DNA from: Planosporangium thailandense
GTDB lineage: Bacteria; Actinomycetota; Actinomycetes; Mycobacteriales; Micromonosporaceae
DNA length: 64,000 nt
Assembly (NCBI RefSeq): GCF_011947195.1
Contig: NZ_JAATVY010000006.1
Coordinates: 1-64,000 of the forward strand
Direction: 5' to 3'
Shown piece after piece: positions 7,713-15,755 of the stretch (its first letter is position 1; every line of letters starts with the position of its first letter). A program made the position numbers and the translations under genes. The notes beneath the pieces are model-generated. The model was not told the DNA's origin. It searched no databases and saw only the letters and a list, made by a program, of their open reading frames with translations.

Positions 7713-9422
7713 ATGAACCCGAACCTCCGACGGCTGCTGTTGGGGGCGCTCGTCGCGACCACGACAACCGGTACCGCGCTCGGCACCAACGTGGCAGCCG
7801 CCGCAGCCTCGTCCGGCGTGAGCGCGACAGTACGGACGGCCGGCGGGCCGCTCAACGTACGCGTCGGACCCTCGACACAGACCGCCGTCGCCGACCGGGT
7901 CGGCAACGGCGCCGTGGTCTCCCTCGCCTGCCAGACATCCGGACAGTACATCTCGGGCGCGGTCCGGAGCACCGCGCAGTGGGACCGCCTCACCAACGGC
8001 CGCTGGGTGTCGCACGCCTACGTCCAGACCGGAGCTTCCCTGCCGTCATGCGCGTCGCTGGACGCCGCGGCGACCAGCCCCACCGGCGCGAACGTGCGTA
8101 CCGAGGGCGGCCCGCTCAACGTCCGCAGTGCCCCCAGCGCGCGGTCCGCGCTGACCGCGACCCTCGCCAACGGCTCCGCGCTCACCCTGACCTGCCAAGT
8201 CGGTGGCGACTACATCAGCGGCGCGGTCCGCGCCAGCAGTCAGTGGGACAAGCTCGCCACCGGGGGCTACGTCTCGCACGCCTACGTACAGACCGCCCAG
8301 ACGCTGCCGGCATGCGACAGCACGACGCCGGTGTCCAGCACGACACCGGTGTCCAGCCCGACGCCGGTGTCCAGCCCGGCCCCGACGCAGCCGGCCGGTC
8401 ACACCGCCACCGCGCACACCGAGGGCGGCCCGCTCAACGTCCGCACCGGCCCGACCACCGGCGCCAGCGTCGCCGGCCAGGTCGCCAACGGCGGCTCCCT
8501 CACCCTGACCTGCCAGGTCGGCGGCGACTACGTCCGCGGCGCCGTCCGCGCCAGCAGCCAGTGGGACAAGCTCGCCACCGGCGGCTACGTCTCGCACGCC
8601 TACGTACAGACCGACCAGACGCTGCCGGCGTGCGACAGCACGACGCCGGCGTCCAGCCCGACCCCGGCTACCTACCCCGCAACGGCACACACCGAGGGCG
8701 GCCCGCTCAACGTCCGTACCGGCCCGAGCACCGGCGCGAGCCGCGCCGGCCAGGTCGCCAACGGCGGCTCCCTCACCCTGACCTGCGCCGTCGGCGGCGA
8801 CTACGTCAGCGGCGCGGTCCGCGCGAGCAGCCAGTGGGACAAGCTCACCAGCGGCAACTACGTCTCCCACGCGTACGTGCAGACCACGGCCAGCCTGCCC
8901 ACCTGCGCCGGCGGCGCCCCTGTCGCGGGCGGCACCGGCCCGGTCGGCAGCATGACCAACGCGCAGTACATTGCGGCCTCGGTCGCCCCCGCCCAGGCCG
9001 GCTACCGTGAGTTCGGTGTCCCCGCCTCGGTCACCATCGCGCAGTCGATCCTGGAGAGCGGCTGGGGCCGCAGCGGTCTGGCGGCCAAGGATCGCAACTT
9101 CTTCGGGATCAAGTGCTTCGGGGGCAGCCCCGGCCCGATCGCCAACGGCTGCCACACCTACGCCACCTACGAGTGCACCCCGAACTGCTACCCGACCTAC
9201 GCCAGCTTCCGCACGTACGCGTCGGCCGCCGACTCGTTCCGCGACCACGGCCTGTTCCTGACCACGAACAGCCGATACAAGCCGGCGTTCAGCCACAGCA
9301 ACGACGCCGACCAGTTCCTCTACCAGATCTGGAAGGCCGGCTACGCCACCGACGGGAGCTATGTGGCCAAGGTGCAGGCGCTCATGCGCGATTACAACCT
9401 GTACCAGTACGACCGTCTCTGA
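7713..9422 (+). CDS. Secreted SH3b-repeat N-acetylglucosaminidase (wall hydrolase)
   Basis: A 569-residue exported protein. A signal peptide (RRLLLGALVATTTTGTALG, cleavage likely after AAAA near residue 35) is followed by four bacterial SH3 domains (about 38-113, 126-200, 230-307, 323-399), each with GGPLNVR and QWDKL...YVSHAYVQT, and a glucosaminidase domain (about 413-569) with catalytic Glu in ILESGWG and NFFGIKC. Six Cys in the last domain suggest disulfides. It should cleave the glycan strand of peptidoglycan while the SH3b array anchors it to the wall. A Thr/Ser/Pro linker after repeat 2 contains PVSSTTPVSSPTPVSS. Repeats 2-4 are very alike at DNA level. GAAAGG at 7697-7702 is the likely ribosome binding site. 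It is a single-gene unit, closed by a strong hairpin terminator. Confidence 0.9.
   Translation: MNPNLRRLLLGALVATTTTGTALGTNVAAAAASSGVSATVRTAGGPLNVRVGPSTQTAVADRVGNGAVVSLACQTSGQYISGAVRSTAQWDRLTNGRWVSHAYVQTGASLPSCASLDAAATSPTGANVRTEGGPLNVRSAPSARSALTATLANGSALTLTCQVGGDYISGAVRASSQWDKLATGGYVSHAYVQTAQTLPACDSTTPVSSTTPVSSPTPVSSPAPTQPAGHTATAHTEGGPLNVRTGPTTGASVAGQVANGGSLTLTCQVGGDYVRGAVRASSQWDKLATGGYVSHAYVQTDQTLPACDSTTPASSPTPATYPATAHTEGGPLNVRTGPSTGASRAGQVANGGSLTLTCAVGGDYVSGAVRASSQWDKLTSGNYVSHAYVQTTASLPTCAGGAPVAGGTGPVGSMTNAQYIAASVAPAQAGYREFGVPASVTIAQSILESGWGRSGLAAKDRNFFGIKCFGGSPGPIANGCHTYATYECTPNCYPTYASFRTYASAADSFRDHGLFLTTNSRYKPAFSHSNDADQFLYQIWKAGYATDGSYVAKVQALMRDYNLYQYDRL
8088..8910 (+). repeat. Three near-identical SH3b-coding repeats
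   Basis: Segments at about 8088-8325, 8400-8640 and 8680-8910 code for SH3b domains 2, 3 and 4 and share long identical DNA runs (for example the blocks encoding EGGPLNVR and GAVRASSQWDKL). The first domain (about 7820-8050) is clearly more diverged. This fits recent unequal recombination, and the copy number may vary between strains. Confidence 0.85.
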
Positions 9423-9437
9423 TCGACATGCGCGGTA

Positions 9438-9481
9438 CCGGAGGGTGCCACGGCTCGGGACGCAGCCGTGGCACCCTCCGG
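9438..9481. terminator. Strong hairpin terminator
   Basis: Perfect 18-bp arms (9438-9455 and 9464-9481, CCGGAGGGTGCCACGGCT and its complement) flank an 8-nt loop, 15 bases after the glucosaminidase stop. No T-tract follows, as is usual in high-GC Actinobacteria. Confidence 0.9.
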
Positions 9482-9510
9482 CGTATGAGCGCACGTGAGA
9501 AGGTGTAGCG

Positions 9511-10131
9511 GTGACCGTCGCCCACGCGCCCGGCAGGCCCCGCGACCCCGGCGTCGACCGCCGGGTCGCGCACGCCGCGCTCGAACTGTTCGGCGAGGTG
9601 GGCTGGGCCGGCTTCAGCATGGAGGCGGTCGCCCGGCGGGCCGGGGTCGGCAAGGCCTCGCTGTATCTGCGCTGGAGCGGCAAGGAAGCGCTGCTCAGCG
9701 AAGCTCTCACCGTCGGCCTGGCACGCGTGAGCGACGTCGACACCGGCACCCTGCGCGGCGACCTGATCCAGCTCGCACAGCAGACGCTGGAGAGCTACGC
9801 CGGTGACACCGGTCGCGCCGCGCTCCGGCTGATGCTCGAGGGCGGCGCCATCCCCGGCGTGGCGGAGCACTACGAACGGGTCCGGCAGTCGCAGGTACTG
9901 GCCGCCCGCGGGATCGTGCGTCGCGGCATCGACCGGGGCGAGCTTCCCGGCACGACGTCGGTGACCCTCCTGCTGGACACCCTCGTGGGCGGCGCGATGA
10001 CCCATGCGCTCACCACGCCGGCCGACCGGCGGGCACAGCTCGCGACCCACCCCGAGCGGTACGCGCTCCGGCTCGTCGACTTCGTGCTACGGGCCGTCGT
10101 GGCGCCGGACGCCGGCGGCACGGAGGCCTGA
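9511..10131 (+). CDS. TetR-family transcriptional regulator
   Basis: A 206-residue TetR-type repressor. The N-terminal helix-turn-helix (residues about 15-60) reads AALELFGEVGWAGFSMEAVARRAGVGKASLYLRWSGKEALL, a full match to the family signature. The C-terminal half is the variable ligand-binding dimer domain. GTG 9511 follows GAGAAGG at a good distance. It lies 84 bp upstream of and in line with a metallo-beta-lactamase-fold hydrolase, which may be its target. Ligand unknown. Confidence 0.88.
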   Translation: MTVAHAPGRPRDPGVDRRVAHAALELFGEVGWAGFSMEAVARRAGVGKASLYLRWSGKEALLSEALTVGLARVSDVDTGTLRGDLIQLAQQTLESYAGDTGRAALRLMLEGGAIPGVAEHYERVRQSQVLAARGIVRRGIDRGELPGTTSVTLLLDTLVGGAMTHALTTPADRRAQLATHPERYALRLVDFVLRAVVAPDAGGTEA

Positions 10132-10215
10132 GCACCCGTACCCCGGCGCCGCCCGCGTCGCGCCTCCAGTTTCGGACGGGTATCGTTCAGAAAAATTCCG
10201 TTCGGATCAATCGCA

Positions 10216-11277
10216 GTGACCGAGGACGACATAGTGCTGGTAACCGGTGTGACGCAACGCGACGCCTGGCGGACGAAGACCCTCCCGCCCGTGGAGCGGG
10301 TCCGACCCGGCCTGTGGTCGGTACCGGTGCCCATCCCGGACAATCCCCTGCGTTACACCCTCTGCTACCTGTTCGTCGACGACGCGGGGGTGGTGGCCGT
10401 CGATCCCGGCTGGGACTCCGACGCGGGCCGCGACGCCGTCCTGGCGGGGCTGGCGGCGGCGGGCGCCGGCACCGGCGACGTGACGGGAGTCGTGGTCACC
10501 CACGTCCACCCCGACCACCACGGGCTCAGCGGCTGGCTGCGCGAGACCAGCGGCGCCTGGGTCGCCATGCACCCCGCCGAGCGGGACACCCTGCCCGCAC
10601 GGCTGTGGGGTGGCGCGGGCACCGCGGCCGACCGCGAGTGGCTGCGCGCAGGCGGCGTACCCGAGAGCGAGATCCCCGACGTCCGCCTCGACCCGGACCG
10701 CATGGCCCCGCACCTGGCCATGGCCGAACCGGACCGGCTGGTCAACGACGGTGAGAAGCTGCCCGTCCCCGGCCGCACGGTCCGGGCGGTCTGGACCCCC
10801 GGCCATACGCCCGGACACCTGTGCCTGCACGACCGCGAGGCCGGCGTGCTGCTGACCGGCGACCACCTGCTACCGCGGATCAGCCCGAACATCGGGGTGC
10901 ACGGCCCGCACGAGAACGACCCGCTCTCGGACTACCTGCGCTCGCTGGAGCAGGTCGCGACCTACGCCGACTGCGAGGCGCTGCCCGCGCACGAGTACCG
11001 GTTCCGCCAGCTCGACACCCGCGCCCGGTTCCTGATCGGACACCACCGGGAACGCTGCGACGAGATCGTCAAGGCGCTCGACGGGCTCGGCGACGCCACC
11101 GCATGGCAGGTCGCCGCGCAGCTCACCTGGTCACGCGGGTGGGCCGGGCTGAGCGGGATGCTACGCCGGATGGCGCTCGCCGAAACGGTCGCGCACCTGC
11201 ACCACCTCCGGACGACCGGCGAGGTGACCGGCGACGACGAATTGCCCGTACGGTGGCGCCGGGTGTACTCCGCCTGA
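10216..11277 (+). CDS. MBL-fold metallohydrolase with C-terminal helical domain
   Basis: A 353-residue metallo-beta-lactamase-fold hydrolase. All metal ligands are visible: HVHPDHHG (HxHxDH), GHTPGH for the third His, TGDHLL for the bridging Asp, and a late His in PAHEYRF. After the fold, a helical C-terminal region (about 270-353) resembles the winged-helix tail of LACTB2-like and other multidomain MBL hydrolases. Cytoplasmic, no signal peptide. GTG 10216 is the first start in the frame; a start at 10234 or 10249 is possible and leaves the fold intact. An AT-rich spot (GAAAAATTCCG, 10190-10200) upstream could be promoter. Substrate unknown, perhaps a thioester or nucleic acid. Confidence 0.82.
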   Translation: MTEDDIVLVTGVTQRDAWRTKTLPPVERVRPGLWSVPVPIPDNPLRYTLCYLFVDDAGVVAVDPGWDSDAGRDAVLAGLAAAGAGTGDVTGVVVTHVHPDHHGLSGWLRETSGAWVAMHPAERDTLPARLWGGAGTAADREWLRAGGVPESEIPDVRLDPDRMAPHLAMAEPDRLVNDGEKLPVPGRTVRAVWTPGHTPGHLCLHDREAGVLLTGDHLLPRISPNIGVHGPHENDPLSDYLRSLEQVATYADCEALPAHEYRFRQLDTRARFLIGHHRERCDEIVKALDGLGDATAWQVAAQLTWSRGWAGLSGMLRRMALAETVAHLHHLRTTGEVTGDDELPVRWRRVYSA

Positions 11278-11289
11278 CCGCGGCGCGCC

Positions 11290-11457
11290 TCAGTCCGGCG
11301 GCTCCGGCAGGCCGGCCTCCTCGCTGACGTCCTCGTCCGGGCTGTCCCGACGCGGCGGCTCGTCGACCCTCAGCTCGGGCACCTCCACCGGGCCGCCCGG
11401 CGGCTCCGGCAGCTCCCGGCTCAGCGGACGCTCGTACGGTGGCTGTTCCTTGTCCAT
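11290..11457 (-). CDS. Small acidic proline-rich protein (55 aa)
   Basis: A short frame reading MDKEQPPYERPLSRELPEPP and ending EEAGLPEPPD, 55 residues, rich in Pro, Glu and Asp with no hydrophobic segment. It starts at ATG 11457 and stops at TGA 11290, 12 bp past the convergent MBL gene. The codon pattern has high third-position GC, and the protein looks like the disordered acidic mini-proteins common beside housekeeping genes in actinomycetes. No function can be assigned. A longer frame over the same bases in another phase is Arg/Gly-rich and judged a shadow. Confidence 0.55.
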   Translation of the reverse strand: MDKEQPPYERPLSRELPEPPGGPVEVPELRVDEPPRRDSPDEDVSEEAGLPEPPD

Positions 11458-11615
11458 CGCCCATCCCGCGGTGCAGTTGTCGCTGGTGTCGACGCCGGGC
11501 CGGTCAGTGCGTTGGCAGCTTCAGCGGTGCCCAACGGCGCTCCCAGCGACACGGCGTCCACGGGCTGTGTACCCGTCGAAGCACGATCTACCACCGCACG
11601 GCGACCGCGACAACG

Positions 11616-11718
11616 TCACAGCGCGCCGCCCGGCGCCGGGTGCGCTGCGCTGTGATGTACCCCAGCGTTGGGCTAGCGACGTTATGAGGCGCTGAATACG
11701 TCGCTAGCGCAACGCTGG
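11616..11718. repeat. Two adjacent inverted repeats
   Basis: TCACAGCGC (11616-11624) pairs with GCGCTGTGA (11647-11655), enclosing the palindrome CCCGGCGCCGGG (11629-11640). Immediately after, 11662-11682 pairs with 11698-11718: 21-bp arms with a single mismatch around a 15-nt loop, both arms containing CTAGCG. The second hairpin is too long and well kept for chance. Confidence 0.75.
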
Positions 11719-11831
11719 CGCTGATCGCCGCGCCTGCCGCCCATGCGCACGCGGGGAAATCCTCAACCGACACCTGCGCCTGCCGACGGTACTGATGAAC
11801 CGCGCGACTCCCCCATGGGGACCTGGGGAGC

Positions 11832-11882
11832 GGCCGTCGTGCGGGGCGCCGACCGGGGTCACCCGGGCCCCGCACGACGGCC
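11832..11882. repeat. Perfect 15-bp hairpin with nested stem
   Basis: GGCCGTCGTGCGGGG (11832-11846) is the exact complement of 11868-11882. The 21-nt loop itself contains ACCGGGG/CCCGG pairing potential. It does not follow any recognised gene, so a plain terminator role is unsupported. Confidence 0.7.
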
Positions 11883-11960
11883 ACATCAGTCTCGGCGCGA
11901 CGTTTTCGACAAGCCCGTGGAGCCCGCGGACACCGCCTTGCCGGCTGCCGCGTTGGACGG

Positions 11961-12035
11961 GACGCCGCCGGCCCCCGCATCACGCCGCCGGCCCCTGGTC
12001 TTGCCGCCGGCCCCGGATCACGCCGCCGGCCCCCG
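11961..12035. repeat. Four imperfect copies of CGCCGCCGGCCCC
   Basis: The 13-mer, with minor changes, begins at about 11963, 11983, 12003 and 12021, a period near 20 bp. It translates to a Pro/Ala-rich repeat in the plus frame, but no gene signals surround it. Confidence 0.6.
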
Positions 12036-12139
12036 TTCCGCAAATGACCGACCGCGTCCGGCCGCTCCGCGCTGCCCGGGGCCGGGCCTCTTCCGGCGCT
12101 ATCCGCGTTCAGTGGCGGGCGCCACATCGCGTAGGCCAT

Positions 12140-12153
12140 CCTAGGATGCTAGG
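12140..12153. promoter_or_regulatory. CCTAG-N4-CTAGG dyad
   Basis: CCTAG-gatg-CTAGG is a perfect inverted repeat that overlaps a 12-bp palindrome CATCCTAGGATG (12137-12148). It is embedded in a relatively AT-rich spot. It looks like an operator but lies downstream of the only neighbouring gene, so its target is unclear. Confidence 0.35.
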
Positions 12154-12199
12154 TTATCGGCGGAGCGCGGAACGGTGCAGGCAGTACGCCGAGTGCCGC

Positions 12200-12514
12200 C
12201 TAGCTGGCGTCGGCGGGACCGCTCCTCTGCACGACCTCGAACTCGAGCAGCGTCGCGCCGGTCGCGACCGGCCGCTCCCGCTGCCCGGCGTGCGCCTCCT
12301 TGGCCCCACTGCTGGCCCAGGCCTGGAAGGCCTCCTCGCTCTCCCAGCGGGTGTAGACGAAGTAGCGGTTCTCGCCCTTCACGGGCCGCAGCAGCTCGAA
12401 GCCGAGAAACCCGGGTGCGCCCTCGACCGCCCGGTGCCGCGCCGCGAACCGGCTCTCCAGCTCCGGACCGGCACCCTCCGGCACCTCTATCGCGTTGATC
12501 TTCACAACCGCCAT
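12200..12514 (-). CDS. mhuD: MhuD-like heme-degrading monooxygenase
   Basis: A 104-residue ferredoxin-like (ABM fold) protein that closely resembles mycobacterial MhuD (Rv3592): VVKINAIEVPEG, GAPGFLGFELLRPVKGE and VATGATLLEFEVV are near-identical blocks as I recall that sequence. The three residues required for heme cleavage in MhuD, Asn7, Trp66 and His75, are all in place here (N7, W66, H75 from ATG 12514). The protein should bind heme as a dimer and open the porphyrin ring to release iron without CO. A longer frame to 12562 adds an unlikely N-terminal extension. No heme-uptake gene is nearby; it is divergent from a membrane protease across 113 bp. Confidence 0.88.
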   Translation of the reverse strand: MAVVKINAIEVPEGAGPELESRFAARHRAVEGAPGFLGFELLRPVKGENRYFVYTRWESEEAFQAWASSGAKEAHAGQRERPVATGATLLEFEVVQRSGPADAS

Positions 12515-12627
12515 GGGTCCACCGTAACCGGCGCCGGGTGGCAACGGCGGAGCCGTGGCCACGCAGTCTCAGCCACCTCCCAGCCCGACGTCAGCACGCG
12601 CAAAGCTCACCGCGCGACGCTGGATCT

Positions 12628-13599
<972 letters not shown>

Positions 13600-13659
13600 C
13601 CCCTGCCGGACGGCCTCCCGGCACACGATCCGACCGGCACGAGCCGACCGGCGCCAGGC

Positions 13660-14244
13660 TCAGCGGTCCCCGGTCTGCGAGCTCACCGTGCCCTGCCAGA
13701 CCACCCGCGCACCGCTGTCACCCACCCGGTACACCTGCACGAGGGTGGCCACGGCGATCACCACCGCCAGCACCGCGACGACGATCGCGACCGGCGACCG
13801 GGTCGGGGCTGCCGGCGTCTCCGCCGGTGCCGCCGGCGCACCGGACGCGGCGGACGTGGTGACCGGTGACCCCACCGTCGCGGGCGCGGCGACCGGCGCG
13901 CTCGCCGGAGCGGACACGACGGCCCGCGCGGTACGCCGGTGCAGCAGGACCAGCGCCACGGACACCACCAGCAGCGGCAGCGCGAACCAGATGAGGCTGT
14001 CGCCGAGCTCGGCGTGCTCCCCCGGGTTGCCGACCCGGCGCTCCAGGTTCTCGCCGCTGCTGGTCGCGACCGGAATGGCCGCCGTGGCCACCGCCGTCAG
14101 CAGCACGACCAGCGCGCCGTACCTGGCTCGCCAGGCACCGCGCAGCGCGACGGCGATGACACCCAGGCAGGCCAACGGCAGCAGTACGACGACAGCGTGG
14201 ACGACGAGCGGGTGCAGGGGTAACCCGTTGACAGTGTCGGGCAC
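13660..14244 (-). CDS. DUF2231 membrane protein
   Basis: A 194-residue protein starting VNGLPLHPLVVHAVVVLLPLA, the hallmark of DUF2231. Four hydrophobic segments are visible (about 14-32, 40-60, 82-100, 153-172); an Ala/Pro/Thr-rich linker (105-150) separates the third and fourth. Members are inner-membrane proteins; some have been proposed to bind heme through the conserved His residues, here HPLVVH, but the role is not settled. GTG 14244 follows CAGGAGG at ideal spacing. Divergent from a STAS gene and convergent with the protease gene. Confidence 0.8.
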   Translation of the reverse strand: MPDTVNGLPLHPLVVHAVVVLLPLACLGVIAVALRGAWRARYGALVVLLTAVATAAIPVATSSGENLERRVGNPGEHAELGDSLIWFALPLLVVSVALVLLHRRTARAVVSAPASAPVAAPATVGSPVTTSAASGAPAAPAETPAAPTRSPVAIVVAVLAVVIAVATLVQVYRVGDSGARVVWQGTVSSQTGDR

Positions 14245-14431
14245 ACTGGCCTCCTGTCGGAGTGGCTGACGGTTCCCGCCATCCTTGCGCCCGTTCCTTG
14301 GAAAAGCCTAGGAGTCGCGCAACGTTCCACGGGCAGGTGGGCGTCACCTATGCGACACGGCAGGAAATGCGGACCGGCCGAGCGTAGCGAACAATATGGA
14401 TGCCGACAATCAGCGTCGATTGGGGAGGCAG

Positions 14432-14800
14432 ATGACGTTCATCTACACCGTTGACAGGGTGGGCCGGAGCGTTTCGGTGGTAACCGCGGGCGAGATGGAC
14501 GTCTCCGCCGCCGGTCCGTTCGGCACCATGCTGTGCCGGCTGGCCGAGTCGGAGCCGACCGGGCTGATCGAGGTTGACCTCGCGAGCCTGCAGTTCATCG
14601 ACTCCACCGGGGTCGCCGCCCTCAACCGGGCGTACCGCACGACCAGCCGTAACGGCTGCGTACTCATGGTGACGAACGCGACCGGGCTCGTCCGGCGGGT
14701 GCTCGAACTGACCGGAGCGCTCGCGCACCTCGCGCCCGACGCTGGGGCCGGCGACGGCCGCCGGTCGGTGGTGAGCGACACCGGCAGGCCGTCGGCGTAG
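14432..14800 (+). CDS. STAS-domain anti-sigma factor antagonist
   Basis: A 122-residue SpoIIAA/RsbV-like STAS protein. The phosphorylatable serine is in the conserved loop FIDSTGVAALNRA; AGEMDVSAAGPF is the first strand-helix. Such proteins bind and titrate an anti-sigma kinase (RsbW/SpoIIAB type) when dephosphorylated. ATG 14432 follows GGGGAGG by three bases, slightly close; an in-frame ATG at 14396 has no ribosome binding site. Alone rather than beside its kinase, it may feed into the sigma factor at 56.1-56.9 kb or another one. The C-terminal 20 residues are disordered. Confidence 0.85.
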   Translation: MTFIYTVDRVGRSVSVVTAGEMDVSAAGPFGTMLCRLAESEPTGLIEVDLASLQFIDSTGVAALNRAYRTTSRNGCVLMVTNATGLVRRVLELTGALAHLAPDAGAGDGRRSVVSDTGRPSA

Positions 14801-14830
14801 CGACCGCTCCGAGCGGGTACGCCCGTAGAT

Positions 14831-15616
14831 GTGATTCTGGTGGGAACCTCCGGCTGGCAGTACCGCGACTGGCGCGGCCGGCTGTACCCGCGCGACCTGC
14901 CGCAGCGGCAGTGGCTGGAGCGGTACGCGGCCGCCTTCGCGACCGTCGAGGTCAACAACGCGTTCTACCGCCTGCCGGAGCGCAGCACGTTCGCCGACTG
15001 GCGTGCGCGCACGCCCGACGACTTCGTGGTGGCGGTGAAGATGAGCCGCTACCTCACTCACATCAAGCGCCTGCGCGATCCCCAGGAGCCGGTGGCCCGG
15101 TTCCTGGACCGCGCGGCCGGCCTGGGGTCCAAGCTCGGCCCCGTCCTGCTGCAGCTACCACCGAACCTGCGCGCCGACGCGGGCCTCCTCGACGCCGCCC
15201 TCGCGGAGTTCCCGCCGCACGTCAAGGTGGCCGTCGAGCCGCGCCACGAATCCTGGTGGACGCCGGCGATCAGGGACACGCTGACCCGCCGCGGCGCGGC
15301 GCTGTGCTGGGCCGACCGGCTGGGACGGCCGGTCACGCCACTTTGGCGCACAGCGGACTGGGGCTACCTGCGCCTGCACGAGGGGCGGGCCCAGCCGCGC
15401 CCGGGGTACGGGCGGGCGGCGCTGGGCACCTGGCTCGACCGGATCGCCGCCACGTTCGACGCCGACGGCGAGGTGTACGTGTACTTCAACAACGACCCCG
15501 GCGGTGCCGCCGTGCGCGACGCGGTCACCCTCGCCGGACTGGCCCGGCAGCGGGGGCTGCCGGTGACCCGCGCCGCGTACGACCCTCGCCACGAGACGGC
15601 GCCGGGGGCGGCGTGA
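14831..15616 (+). CDS. DUF72 domain protein (TIM-barrel like)
   Basis: A 261-residue DUF72 protein. The start IVGTSGWQYRDW-type strand (here LVGTSGWQYRDWRGRLYP), EVNNAFYRLPE, FVVAVKMSRYLTHIKRL and VEPRHESWW are the recognised blocks of the family. DUF72 proteins form a TIM-like barrel of unknown catalytic activity and are widespread in Actinobacteria. GTG 14831 comes 31 bp after the STAS stop. A weak GCGT-N16-GGGTA element ends 12 bases before the start, possible stress control. The zinc dehydrogenase promoter begins only 19 bp after its stop. Confidence 0.82.
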   Translation: MILVGTSGWQYRDWRGRLYPRDLPQRQWLERYAAAFATVEVNNAFYRLPERSTFADWRARTPDDFVVAVKMSRYLTHIKRLRDPQEPVARFLDRAAGLGSKLGPVLLQLPPNLRADAGLLDAALAEFPPHVKVAVEPRHESWWTPAIRDTLTRRGAALCWADRLGRPVTPLWRTADWGYLRLHEGRAQPRPGYGRAALGTWLDRIAATFDADGEVYVYFNNDPGGAAVRDAVTLAGLARQRGLPVTRAAYDPRHETAPGAA

Positions 15617-15634
15617 TCATGGAGCAGCTGCCCG

Positions 15635-15658
15635 GTTTCGCCTGATCCCATGCGGGTA
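15635..15658 (+). promoter_or_regulatory. SigB/SigF-type promoter, GTTT-N15-GGGTA
   Basis: GTTT (15635-15638), a 15-nt spacer and GGGTA (15654-15658) match the GNNT-N14-16-GGGTAY form reported for Streptomyces SigB-type promoters. The element lies 98 bp upstream of the zinc dehydrogenase ATG. Confidence 0.65.
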
Positions 15659-15755
15659 GCCGCCCGCAGAGACCGAGAGGACTGCGGGCGCGGTCGGACG
15701 CCGCCCGACGGGGAGGTCGGTGCCGCCGCCCGATCAGACCGGGAGGGAAGCGGCG

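Larger units (their letters stand above)
11458..12199. other. 740-bp gap without a convincing gene
   Basis: All frames here give Arg/Pro-rich low-quality translations without start signals or family resemblance. The stretch holds three strong hairpins (11616-11655, 11662-11718, 11832-11882), an imperfect 20-bp tandem repeat (11961-12035) and the CTAG dyads at 12137-12153. It could be a decayed element or a structured non-coding RNA locus; see the separate entries. Confidence 0.5.

Noticed and set aside
10178-10183. GGGTAT, a perfect SigB-type -10 upstream of the MBL gene
   Set aside because: No GNNT at 14-16 nt spacing; the nearest GTTT is only 6 bases away.
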